Assembly: GCA_022565935.1 (NCBI GenBank)
Contig: JADFJY010000022.1
Location: 1-13,859, forward strand
DNA: 13,859 bases
Reading direction: 5' to 3'
Source: Nitrososphaerota archaeon
GTDB taxonomy: Archaea > Thermoproteota > Nitrososphaeria > Nitrososphaerales > Nitrosopumilaceae
Under the pieces are notes generated by a model, which had not been told where the DNA came from, searched no databases, and worked only from the letters and a program-made list of their open reading frames with translations. Of the stretch, positions 1 through 7,234 are shown one piece after another; positions within the stretch are counted from its first letter, which is position 1; the number at the start of each line of letters is the position of its first letter. A program made the translations under genes and the position numbers.

Positions 1-60
1 ACGTAGTAATGAATTGTGTCAATAAAACGCGATTATTTTAGGAAAACAAATAGTTTAGTA

Positions 61-105
61 TTAAAATTTAATCAGGTGGACTCGGAGAGCTAAGACAGTA
101 TTCAA
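61..105 (-). pseudogene. Remnant of a small gene downstream of the TrmB regulator
   Basis: A TTG codon overlaps the TGA stop of the upstream regulator in a TTGA junction and opens a frame of only 14 codons (LNTVLALRVHLIKF). The first codons match the start of the intact 61-residue gene at 13602-13787 (LNNTVLALQS), which sits in the same place behind the second TrmB copy. After about eight codons the similarity fails, apparently at a one-base indel, and the frame soon stops. I read it as the decayed stub of a gene lost from this copy of the duplicated module. A new short peptide cannot be excluded. Confidence 0.5.
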
Positions 106-177
106 TATAGTGTCTCTCCTTTTTCCCAAGATAGGTCAAATAATGAACTCATCATGTCTACTAGCGTTTCAGAGTCT
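102..177. repeat. Repeat shared with the right edge of the window
   Basis: These 76 bases match 13784-13859 in the same orientation with about five mismatches, all in the left half. They encode the C-termini of two TrmB paralogues about 13.7 kb apart. The right edge of the repeat is not seen because the window ends. Confidence 0.9.
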
Positions 178-959
178 GACCACCATGCAAAAGTCTGTCT
201 TGTTGGATGTGTTGCATTTCGCATAAAGATGAGAACCTCTTTTTTGTCATTTACAATGAAACACTTGTTTTCGGTATTTGATTGGATTGCTTTAATGTTG
301 TTTGAATTTAGTTCAGAAAAGAATTCTGGGGTACTAGTTAATGGTGAAACTATCATTTTGAGATTTGTTGGAGAATCATCTATCCAATCAAATATTTCTG
401 AATGGTACATTCTCTGCAAATCAGAAACACTTCCATAGATTCTAAAATCATCAGTACTAGAATCAATCATGTCCTTGATTTTGTTTGTAATTGGACCATT
501 TCCATGTAGTAATTGCATTTTCTCAGATTTTGACTCATCAGTTTCAACTGCAAAATATGGAATCTGTTCCCACATTGCAGAGATAGATTCTTCCTTGGTT
601 GCAAGAGTATCAATTCTTTCTTGCTCTTGTTTTACCAGTGTTGAAATGGCTTCTTTCATTTTCTTGGCAGTGTATTTGGTAGGATGTGCCAGTTCTGCTA
701 ATACCAGACCTATGTTTTGGAGTGAATTTACTAAATGATATGTCTCAGTTCTAGGCAATTGTAATGCTTTTGCTGTCTCAGATGCGGTCTTCGATCCATA
801 CTTTCCAAGATAGATGAATACCTTTGCCTGACTTTTAGTAAGACCAAAATTGATTAGTTCATTTCTAATTTTCTCAAGAGTAAGTTTATGCTTATACATC
901 GCAGTATCGGATTCGTTATCAAACAGATTGAGTTGTCGTTCAATGTTCATTGTTCTCAT
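102..959 (-). CDS. TrmB-family winged-helix transcriptional regulator
   Basis: A 285-residue DNA-binding regulator. Residues 29-103 form a TrmB-type winged helix (recognition region TASETAKALQLPRTETYHLV). A charged helical linker follows to about residue 145, then a TrmB-like sensor domain (LLHGNGPITNKIKDMI, FRIYGS, FAWWSDSETL). The ligand cannot be read from the sequence. Thaumarchaea carry many TrmB paralogues thought to act as general metabolic or stress regulators. A longer frame opens at a GTG at 1010, but that codon lies inside a palindrome. I prefer ATG 959 because a TATA-like TAGATATC (about 980-988) sits some 25 bases upstream, fitting a leaderless transcript; ATG 950 is also possible. 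Two palindromes at 991-1010 and 1021-1038 suggest autoregulation. The last 75 bases are nearly identical to the partial regulator at the right edge of the window. Confidence 0.9.
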   Translation of the reverse strand: MRTMNIERQLNLFDNESDTAMYKHKLTLEKIRNELINFGLTKSQAKVFIYLGKYGSKTASETAKALQLPRTETYHLVNSLQNIGLVLAELAHPTKYTAKKMKEAISTLVKQEQERIDTLATKEESISAMWEQIPYFAVETDESKSEKMQLLHGNGPITNKIKDMIDSSTDDFRIYGSVSDLQRMYHSEIFDWIDDSPTNLKMIVSPLTSTPEFFSELNSNNIKAIQSNTENKCFIVNDKKEVLIFMRNATHPTRQTFAWWSDSETLVDMMSSLFDLSWEKGETLY

Positions 960-990
960 ACACAGTACAGCGATCAAGATATCTAGAAGT

Positions 991-1010
991 GTGTGTGCAA
1001 ATGAACACAC
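991..1010. promoter_or_regulatory. Imperfect palindrome upstream of the TrmB gene (candidate operator)
   Basis: GTGTGTGCAAATGAACACAC is an inverted repeat with a single unpaired position per arm around an AA centre. It lies just upstream of the TATA-like sequence of the TrmB gene. Its core GCAAATGAAC is nearly the same as that of the second palindrome at 1021-1038, so the pair reads as two tandem sites for one dimeric regulator, probably TrmB itself. Binding is inferred. Confidence 0.55.
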
Positions 1011-1020
1011 AATCTTATTG

Positions 1021-1038
1021 TTTGTTCAAATGAACAAA
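1021..1038. promoter_or_regulatory. Perfect palindrome upstream of the TrmB gene (candidate operator)
   Basis: TTTGTTCAAATGAACAAA has two perfect 8-base arms around an AA centre. It starts 30 bases from the start of the imperfect palindrome at 991, close to three helical turns, which would put both sites on the same face of the DNA. Its position upstream of the TATA-like box fits an activator or a cooperative autoregulator better than simple promoter blockage. Confidence 0.55.
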
Positions 1039-1070
1039 TATTTTTCCATTTTTAGAAGAGTTTCTCCCTG

Positions 1071-1256
1071 TCAATCTTGCAATGAATAATGAACGTCACA
1101 AAACAACACTATTCCATTAGGTAATGTCTTTGCAGTAATAGAATGACCGTCCTCTAATCCCTTACCACAAACATAGCATTCTACTCTACTAACTGATGAA
1201 TAATTCTCTGTTCTAAGAATCTGCATATCTTGCATGATTGTTTTTGTCCCCTGCAT
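1071..1256 (-). CDS. Small zinc-ribbon-like protein, function unknown
   Basis: A 61-residue protein with a CYVCGKGLEDGHSIT segment and a later FCDVHYSL segment. The CxxC pair plus Cys/His pair can bind one zinc ion, as in the many one-domain zinc proteins of ammonia-oxidising archaea. ATG 1256 is chosen because a strong AT box (1281-1289, reading TTTTATATA on this strand) lies about 25-33 bases upstream, fitting a leaderless transcript; internal ATGs at 1235 and 1226 are alternatives. It diverges from the trp operon and shares that AT box with it, so the two may be co-controlled. It could be a small regulator or an adaptor, but nothing in the sequence decides this. Confidence 0.8.
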   Translation of the reverse strand: MQGTKTIMQDMQILRTENYSSVSRVECYVCGKGLEDGHSITAKTLPNGIVLFCDVHYSLQD

Positions 1257-1280
1257 GACGATTCCACTACGATCAAATAT

Positions 1281-1307
1281 TATATAAAAGTACCGTACTG
1301 TACCGTA
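1281..1307. promoter_or_regulatory. Divergent TATA box and repeated TACCGTA operator candidate of the trp operon
   Basis: TATATAAAAG at 1281-1290 reads as a TATA box toward the trp operon, and its complement serves the zinc-protein gene on the other strand. Directly after it, TACCGTACTGTACCGTA (1291-1307) holds two TACCGTA direct repeats ten bases apart, one helical turn. On the plus strand this falls between TATA box and expected start site, the usual place for an archaeal repressor site. The regulator is unknown. Confidence 0.5.
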
Positions 1308-1373
1308 ACCAACTCATGCCTACAACCTTAATCATTTTAGACCAAAATTGTACCAGCAAAACCTACTATTCAA

Positions 1374-1385
1374 TTTAAATAATAA
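1374..1385 (+). promoter_or_regulatory. Second TATA-like box, nearer trpE
   Basis: TTTAAATAATAA lies about 25-34 bases before the GTG at 1408. That spacing fits a leaderless trpE transcript and supports the GTG start. The upstream TATA box at 1281 could give a second, longer transcript. Confidence 0.35.
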
Positions 1386-1407
1386 AGCACCAAAATTTTG
1401 TCTATGG

Positions 1408-2757
1408 GTGAACACATTTGGAAAACCTCAAGCAAAAGTAATACCCCTAGATTTATCTGAAAACCAATTTCAAATTTATAATAAAATTTCAAGAAACTAT
1501 TCACATTCATTTCTCTTTGAATCATTAACTGGTCCTGAAGTGCTAGCAGAAACTTCAGTTATGGGATTTGATCCAAAAATAATACTCAAAGGATACACAG
1601 ATAGAGTAGAAATTACTCAAGATAATAATACAGAAACCATACAAACCACAGATCCATTCTCTGAGCTAAAAAAACTCTTAGGAAAAACTGATGATCAAAG
1701 TTATCGATATCTTGGTGGAGCAGTAGGAGTAGTAAACTATGATGCAATAAGACTAGTTGAAGATATTCCTGATTCCCACAATGCAGCACAGCCACTAATG
1801 GAGTTTGGAATATATGATGATGGCATACTATATGACAATTTACACAAGAAACTATTCTATTTTTACCATGATGAGAATAGATTCGATAAACTATTAATGA
1901 ATGGTGATACATTTGGTGATTTCCATTCTAGTGATGTAACACCAAACATTGATGAACAAAAATTCTCAGAAATTGTACACAAAGCAAAAAAATTAATTCA
2001 TGATGGAGATATTTTCCAAGTTGTACTATCTAGAAAGTTTGCATTTGAAAATAATGGAGACAATCTAACTTTATACAAAACATTGCGAAAATTAAATCCA
2101 TCACCATACATGTATCATTTAAAGCAAGATACAAAGACAATCATTGGAGCGTCCCCTGAAATGTTAGTGCGAATCACTAATGATAAAGTAGAGACATTTC
2201 CAATTGCTGGAACTAGAAAAATTACTGATGATGAAGATAAAAACAAAGAGCTAGCAGAAGAGTTACTCCATGACGAAAAAGAATTAGCAGAGCATACAAT
2301 GCTTGTTGATTTGGGACGAAACGATATTGGCCGAGTTTGTAAATATGGAACAGTCCACCCAGAATCTCTAATGCAGATAAAACGATTCAGTCACGTTCAG
2401 CATATAGTTACGCACGTAGTAGGCACTTTAGCGCCTGAAAACGACATGTTTGATGCCTTCAAGGCAGTATTTCCAGCAGGGACAGTATCAGGTGCTCCAA
2501 AGGTTAGGGCAATGGAGATAATCGATGAACTAGAGACTGAATCTAGAGGGCCATATGCAGGAGCAGTTGGTTATTTCTCATACAATGGATGTTGTGACTT
2601 TGCAATAGCAATAAGGAGTATCTTCATTGATGGAAACAAAGGATTTGTTCAATCAGGTGCAGGAATAGTTGCAGACTCTGTTGCAGAGTATGAATTCAAA
2701 GAGATAGAATTCAAAGCAGGTGCAATGCTTCAAGCATTAAAGGAGGCAACAAAATGA
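1408..2757 (+). CDS. trpE: Anthranilate synthase component I
   Basis: Makes anthranilate from chorismate, using ammonia delivered by TrpG; first step of tryptophan synthesis. Numbered from GTG 1408 (449 residues), the chorismate-binding fold shows PIAGTR (265-270), DLGRND (301-306), FPAGTVSGAPK (355-365) and GAGIV (417-421). An N-terminal FESLTG segment (37-42) matches the region that in this family forms the tryptophan feedback site, so end-product inhibition is likely. The frame is open back to TTG 1348, but those 20 extra residues show no family pattern, and the TATA-like box at 1374 favours 1408. trpE ends in a 4-base ATGA overlap with trpG, with a GGAGG just upstream of the trpG start. 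Confidence 0.93.
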   Translation: MNTFGKPQAKVIPLDLSENQFQIYNKISRNYSHSFLFESLTGPEVLAETSVMGFDPKIILKGYTDRVEITQDNNTETIQTTDPFSELKKLLGKTDDQSYRYLGGAVGVVNYDAIRLVEDIPDSHNAAQPLMEFGIYDDGILYDNLHKKLFYFYHDENRFDKLLMNGDTFGDFHSSDVTPNIDEQKFSEIVHKAKKLIHDGDIFQVVLSRKFAFENNGDNLTLYKTLRKLNPSPYMYHLKQDTKTIIGASPEMLVRITNDKVETFPIAGTRKITDDEDKNKELAEELLHDEKELAEHTMLVDLGRNDIGRVCKYGTVHPESLMQIKRFSHVQHIVTHVVGTLAPENDMFDAFKAVFPAGTVSGAPKVRAMEIIDELETESRGPYAGAVGYFSYNGCCDFAIAIRSIFIDGNKGFVQSGAGIVADSVAEYEFKEIEFKAGAMLQALKEATK

Positions 2758-3344
2758 AATTTTTAATTATAGACAACTATGATTCATTTGTGTACAACAT
2801 TGCACAATATTTGGGAGAACTTGGTGTAGAGTCAGATGTAATTAGAAATGACAAGATAACATTAGATGAGATAAAACAGAAAAACTATGATGCAATTATA
2901 ATATCACCAGGTCCTGGAACTCCTGAAGATAAAAAATACTTTGGAGTGTGTAGTGATGTCATTACTATCATGGGACCAACCACTCCAATTCTTGGAGTGT
3001 GTCTTGGACATCAAGGAATCATTCATGCATTTGGTGGTAAGGTTACTAATGCTGGATGTGTAAGGCATGGAAAGACTAGTCCAGTGAATCATAATAATTC
3101 AAAACTATTCAAAGGAGTAAAGAATCCATTTAGAGCAACAAGATATCATAGCTTAGTAGGAGACAAAACAATAATCCCAGATGTACTAGAGGTAACAGCT
3201 ACTGCAGCAGATGATGGAGAGATAATGGCAATAAGACACAAAGAATATCTAATTGAAGGAGTACAATTTCATCCAGAATCAATAATGACTGAAGAGGGTA
3301 AAAAAATTCTAGCAAATTTCATTACACAGGTGAAAGAGAAATGA
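2754..3344 (+). CDS. trpG: Anthranilate synthase component II (glutamine amidotransferase)
   Basis: Glutaminase subunit that feeds ammonia to TrpE. The 196-residue protein is a complete class I amidotransferase: NYDSFVYN at the start, the oxyanion region SPGPGTPED (51-59), the nucleophile elbow GVCLGHQ with Cys83, and the His173/Glu175 dyad in QFHPESI. Length is normal for a stand-alone TrpG. Being next to trpE, it is probably dedicated to tryptophan rather than p-aminobenzoate synthesis, although archaeal TrpG can serve both. It overlaps trpE and trpD by ATGA junctions, so translation is probably coupled. Confidence 0.95.
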   Translation: MKFLIIDNYDSFVYNIAQYLGELGVESDVIRNDKITLDEIKQKNYDAIIISPGPGTPEDKKYFGVCSDVITIMGPTTPILGVCLGHQGIIHAFGGKVTNAGCVRHGKTSPVNHNNSKLFKGVKNPFRATRYHSLVGDKTIIPDVLEVTATAADDGEIMAIRHKEYLIEGVQFHPESIMTEEGKKILANFITQVKEK

Positions 3345-4384
3345 TTTCAGAATTAATTAAAAAATTACAAGAAAAAACAGACTTGACATATGATGAAATG
3401 AATAATATAATGACGGACATTCTTTCAGGAAATACAAATATCACAGAGAACGCAGATTTTCTATCTAGTCTTTCTGAGAAAGGAGAAACAGATGATGAAC
3501 TATTAGGAATGTTAGATAAAATGCAGGAATTATCTCTAAAAATTGAGCCTAAAAATGCCAAAATTATCGATATGTGTGGAACTGGTGGGGACAAGCTTCA
3601 AACATTCAATGTCTCAACTACTGCATCTTTTGTTGTGGCAGCAGCTGGTGGGATAGTTGCAAAGCATGGAAACCGCTCGACTTCTGGAGTATCTGGAAGT
3701 GCAGATATTTTTGAGTATTTTGGATATGATCTAAATCAAGAACCATCACAAATTGTACAAGTTTTAGAAAAACATAAAATTTGTTTCATGTTTGCACAAA
3801 AGTTTCATCCAGCAATGAGACATGTCAGTCAAGCAAGAAAACAATTGGGAAAAAGAACTGCGTTTAATCTTTTAGGTCCACTATCAAATCCAGCTAGAGT
3901 AAAGAATCAACTAATTGGCGTGTTTTCAAATGAATATTTAGATAGACTACCTGCAATTCTTAAAAGAAAAGGTGGAGAAAACATCATGACTGTTCGCTCT
4001 GATGATGGAATGGATGAATTTTCAACTAGCGCAACTAATCGTGTATGTATTTTACGAGATGACAAAATATTGAGTAATGTAATTGATCCTGAAGTAGTAG
4101 GATTACACAAATCATCACTCAAAGACATTCAGATAGAAACAAAAGAAGATGCGATAGAATCTTTTGTTAAAGTATTAAACAACACTGCAAATCAAGCAAT
4201 GATTGAGACTACTGCACTAAATGCAGCAGGAGGATTAATTGTTGCAAACATTGCAGATAATTTTGAAGATGGAGTAGAGCTTGCACTAAATACAATTAAA
4301 GATGGAAAAGCATTTCATACTTTGGAGAACTTTGTGAAAGATACTGGAGACATTACAAAATTAAAGGAGATTGCTAATGGCTGA
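3341..4384 (+). CDS. trpD: Anthranilate phosphoribosyltransferase
   Basis: Transfers phosphoribosyl from PRPP to anthranilate; second step of the pathway. The 347-residue protein has the helical N-terminal domain and then the PRPP loop CGTGGD (79-84), the KHGNRSTSGVSGSAD motif (108-122), the anthranilate-binding region MFAQKFHPAMRHV, and GKRTAFNLLGPLSNP. These are the diagnostic features of the TrpD family as opposed to nucleoside phosphorylases. Length is typical. ATG 3341 overlaps the trpG stop by four bases, and an AAGGAG near its own 3' end serves trpC. Confidence 0.95.
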   Translation: MISELIKKLQEKTDLTYDEMNNIMTDILSGNTNITENADFLSSLSEKGETDDELLGMLDKMQELSLKIEPKNAKIIDMCGTGGDKLQTFNVSTTASFVVAAAGGIVAKHGNRSTSGVSGSADIFEYFGYDLNQEPSQIVQVLEKHKICFMFAQKFHPAMRHVSQARKQLGKRTAFNLLGPLSNPARVKNQLIGVFSNEYLDRLPAILKRKGGENIMTVRSDDGMDEFSTSATNRVCILRDDKILSNVIDPEVVGLHKSSLKDIQIETKEDAIESFVKVLNNTANQAMIETTALNAAGGLIVANIADNFEDGVELALNTIKDGKAFHTLENFVKDTGDITKLKEIANG

Positions 4385-5153
4385 AAATATTTTAAAAAGA
4401 TTGGTAAATAATTCTCAAGTAGCAATTGATGATGGAACATATGAAATTGATGCAAATCTTGATAAATCAAGCAAAGATCTCACTCAAATAATCAAAAACA
4501 ATCCTCATCCAACACTTCTAACTGAGATAAAATTTGCATCACCATCATTAGGAAAAATCAGAACTTTGACTGATCCTGCAAGTATAGCAAAACAGATGAT
4601 TGCAGGAGGCTCTAAAGCATTATCGGTGCTTACACAGCCAAATCTATTTCATGGTTCTCCAGAATATTTCATGAAAGTAAGAGATGCAGTAGATGTTCCA
4701 TTATTGATGAAAGATATCATGATTGAGAATATTCAAATTGATGCTGCAGAAAAAATGGGAGCAGACTACATATTGTTGATTCAGTCATTATTTGATCAAG
4801 GATTTCTCAAAGAGATTGAGGAATTTATCGAATATGCTCATAAAAAAGAATTAAAAATTCTTCTTGAAGTTCACACAAAACAAGAATTTCATAATGCACT
4901 AAAAACAAAAGCTGATCTTATTGGAATTAACAACAGAAACTTGGACACATTAGAAATTAATCTAAAGACTACAGAGATAGTTCTTGATGGATATGAAAAA
5001 CAAAGACTCATTTTATCTGAGAGTGGAATTGAAACTGTAGATGATATTCAATATCTAAAAAAGTGTGGTGCTGATGCATTTCTGGTAGGTTCAAGCATTA
5101 TGAAAAGCGATAATATCGAAGAACAAGTCAGGAAACTGGTGAGTGCATATTGA
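4377..5153 (+). CDS. trpC: Indole-3-glycerol-phosphate synthase
   Basis: Closes the indole ring from carboxyphenylaminodeoxyribulose phosphate. The (beta/alpha)8 barrel of 258 residues keeps the expected catalytic set: Glu50 and Lys52 in TEIKFASPS, Lys112 in LMKDI, Glu164 in LLEVH, Asn185 in INNRNL, and Glu215/Ser216 in SESGI. A TTG at 4371 would add two residues, but ATG 4377 has AAGGAG seven bases upstream (4364-4369) and is chosen. The ATG lies inside the end of trpD. It is a single-function protein, not a TrpC-TrpF fusion, which matters because trpF is missing from the operon. Confidence 0.94.
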   Translation: MAENILKRLVNNSQVAIDDGTYEIDANLDKSSKDLTQIIKNNPHPTLLTEIKFASPSLGKIRTLTDPASIAKQMIAGGSKALSVLTQPNLFHGSPEYFMKVRDAVDVPLLMKDIMIENIQIDAAEKMGADYILLIQSLFDQGFLKEIEEFIEYAHKKELKILLEVHTKQEFHNALKTKADLIGINNRNLDTLEINLKTTEIVLDGYEKQRLILSESGIETVDDIQYLKKCGADAFLVGSSIMKSDNIEEQVRKLVSAY

Positions 5154-6337
5154 GATATCCAAAGAATGGTAGATTTGGAGAGTTTGGTGGAAAGTATATT
5201 CCTGAAACTCTAGTTCCTGCAATTGAAGAGCTAGAAGAGAACTATCTAAAATTCAAAGACGACAAAAGTTTCAAAAAAGAACTAGATTATTATCTCAAAG
5301 TGTATGCAGGAAGGCCAACTCCACTTTACTATGCAAAAAATTTGTCAGAGAAAATTGGTGGTGCTAGAATCTATCTAAAGCGAGAGGATCTATTACATGG
5401 TGGAGCACACAAAATCAACAATACACTAGGTCAAGCCCTTCTTGCAAAAAAAATGAAAAAGAAGAGAATCATTGCAGAAACTGGTGCAGGACAGCACGGA
5501 GTTGCAACTGCTATGGCATGCGCTGCTCTAGGAATGAAGGCAGAAGTGTACATGGGGTATAAGGATACAATTCGCCAAAAGCTAAACGTGTTTAGAATGG
5601 ATTTGCTTGGATGTAAAGTGTATCCAGTATATTCAGGTTCCAAGACACTAAAAGATGCAATTAATGAGGCAATTCGTGATTGGATAACTAATGTAGAGAC
5701 AACATATTATCTATTGGGATCAGCAGTAGGTCCGCATCCGTATCCTGTAATGGTTAGAGATTTTCAAAGTGTAATTGGAAATGAGATCATTTCACAGATG
5801 AAAAAAATTAACAAAACATCAGATTATGTCATTGCATGTGTTGGAGGAGGATCAAATGCAATTGGAACATTTTATCCACTAGTTGATTCAAATTCTGAGA
5901 TGATTGGAGTAGAAGCTGCAGGTAAAGGATTAAAATCAAAATTGCATTCAGCAACATTATCAGCTGGAACTAAAGGAGTCTTACATGGTATGATGACGTA
6001 TTTACTTCAAGACAAAGAAGGACAAATTACAGAAACACATAGCATTTCAGCTGGACTAGACTATCCAGGTGTTGGACCTGAACATGCATACTATAAAGAT
6101 ACAAAACGAATAAAATATCATTCAGCTACTGATGCAGAAGTAGTTGATGCATTCTTGACATTAACTAGAGAAGAAGGAATAATTCCAGCACTTGAATCAG
6201 CTCATGCAATAGCTGAAGCAATCAAAGTTGCGCGAAAAGGAAAAAAATCAGAATCAATAGTTGTAACACTTTCAGGACGAGGAGACAAAGACGTTGAAGA
6301 AGTACAAAAATATTTGAAGAGAAATGTCAAGAATTAA
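5150..6337 (+). CDS. trpB: Tryptophan synthase beta chain
   Basis: PLP enzyme that joins indole and serine into tryptophan. It begins at TTG, overlapping the trpC stop in a TTGA junction; the first residues, RYPKNGRFGEFGGKYIPETL, are the normal TrpB beginning, which fixes the start. Lys88 in GGAHKINNT is the Schiff-base lysine, Glu110 in AETGAGQHG is the catalytic acid, and GGGSNAIG (232-239) binds the PLP phosphate. At 395 residues with this N-terminus it is the TrpB1 type that pairs with TrpA, encoded next and overlapping by 14 bases. Confidence 0.95.
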   Translation: MRYPKNGRFGEFGGKYIPETLVPAIEELEENYLKFKDDKSFKKELDYYLKVYAGRPTPLYYAKNLSEKIGGARIYLKREDLLHGGAHKINNTLGQALLAKKMKKKRIIAETGAGQHGVATAMACAALGMKAEVYMGYKDTIRQKLNVFRMDLLGCKVYPVYSGSKTLKDAINEAIRDWITNVETTYYLLGSAVGPHPYPVMVRDFQSVIGNEIISQMKKINKTSDYVIACVGGGSNAIGTFYPLVDSNSEMIGVEAAGKGLKSKLHSATLSAGTKGVLHGMMTYLLQDKEGQITETHSISAGLDYPGVGPEHAYYKDTKRIKYHSATDAEVVDAFLTLTREEGIIPALESAHAIAEAIKVARKGKKSESIVVTLSGRGDKDVEEVQKYLKRNVKN

Positions 6338-7124
6338 AGAAAAATTCATTGAACTTGAGGCTAAAAATCAAAAAGCCCTGATATCATATATCATGGTAGG
6401 ATTCCCAAACGAAAAAGCAACAATTACAGCTGTAAGAGGGTTGGTAAAGGGTGGAGCAGACATTATAGAACTAGGCTTTCCATTCTCAGATCCTATTGCT
6501 GATGGACCAGTAATTCAAAACGCAAGTACTATATCACTCAAAAATGGTACAAACATTTCAAAGTTTTTCAGCATTGTAAAAAAAATTAGAAAAGAGACTG
6601 ACATCCCACTAGTACTAATGACGTACACTAACATTTTGTATCATATGGGGTATGGAAAATTTATCTCACAGGCAAAAAAAGCAGGAATTGATGGATTCAT
6701 TCTTCCAGACATGTCATTTGAGGAATCAAAAGAATATCTGCAAGCAGCAAAAAGCAATGCGGATACAATATTTCTGATATCACCTAACACCAATAAAAAT
6801 AGAATACAAAAAATTGCCAAAGTGTCAACAGGATTCTTGTATCTTGTTGCAGTTTATGGAACAACTGGAGTAAAAACAGGAATTAAAAATTACACAATCA
6901 AAGCAATCAAAAATGTTAAAAAGCAAACTAAAGGAAAAATTCCTGTCGGTGTAGGGTTTGGAATTTCAACTCCAAGTGATGTAAAAAAATACATCAAAGC
7001 AGGAGCTGATGCAGTAATTGTTGGTAGCGCATATTTGAAATTAATTGAAAAAACTCCTCAAAACAAACTAGAATCAAAGATTGCATCATTTACAAAAAGT
7101 CTAAAAAAACAAACTATTCTATAA
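6324..7124 (+). CDS. trpA: Tryptophan synthase alpha chain
   Basis: Splits indole-3-glycerol phosphate to indole and glyceraldehyde 3-phosphate, channelling indole to TrpB. The 266-residue barrel carries Glu49 in ELGFPFSDP and Asp60 in IADGPVIQ, at exactly the residue numbers of the Salmonella enzyme, plus a YGTTGVKTG loop and a phosphate-binding GFGIST / VIVGSAY end. ATG 6324 lies within the end of trpB, the last of five overlapping junctions in the operon. The C-terminus is rich in lysine. No further pathway gene follows. Confidence 0.95.
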   Translation: MSRIKEKFIELEAKNQKALISYIMVGFPNEKATITAVRGLVKGGADIIELGFPFSDPIADGPVIQNASTISLKNGTNISKFFSIVKKIRKETDIPLVLMTYTNILYHMGYGKFISQAKKAGIDGFILPDMSFEESKEYLQAAKSNADTIFLISPNTNKNRIQKIAKVSTGFLYLVAVYGTTGVKTGIKNYTIKAIKNVKKQTKGKIPVGVGFGISTPSDVKKYIKAGADAVIVGSAYLKLIEKTPQNKLESKIASFTKSLKKQTIL

Positions 7125-7143
7125 CATCATCTAACGGCAAAGA

Positions 7144-7234
7144 ATGGAGGTCAAGTGTATAAACTGCCATGGAGGGGAAGTTCTATTTCAGGGATGACCA
7201 CCATACTAGAGGTTCTCAGAATTCAATATACTAA
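7144..7234 (+). pseudogene. Frameshifted CxxC mini-gene after trpA
   Basis: ATG 7144 opens MEVKCINCHGG and then runs out of frame at a GGAGGGGAAG tract (7171-7180). Dropping one G joins it to the second frame KFYFRDDHHTRGSQNSIY, which ends at the TAA at 7232-7234. The joined product, 29 residues, looks like a small zinc-ribbon-type protein (KCINCHGG then an aromatic, charged stretch). As given, the first frame ends after 17 codons. This is either a broken gene, a programmed frameshift or a base-call error in a G run. It lies only 20 bases after trpA and could ride on the trp transcript. Function unknown. Confidence 0.4.

Noticed and set aside
154..738. Plus-strand frames at 154-438 and 469-738 opposite the TrmB gene
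   Set aside because: They are antisense shadows of a gene with clear domain structure and have no family pattern of their own.
960..1010. N-terminal extension of TrmB to the GTG at 1010
   Set aside because: The extra residues would run through the palindrome and the TATA-like box; ATG 959 fits the promoter distance better.
850..1089. 79-residue plus-strand frame
   Set aside because: It is antisense to the TrmB N-terminus and crosses its operators; no promoter or protein pattern.
7125..7234. C/D-box small RNA after trpA
   Set aside because: A GATGA and some CTGA-like bits can be found on one strand or the other, but not in the right order and spacing for both boxes on the same strand.
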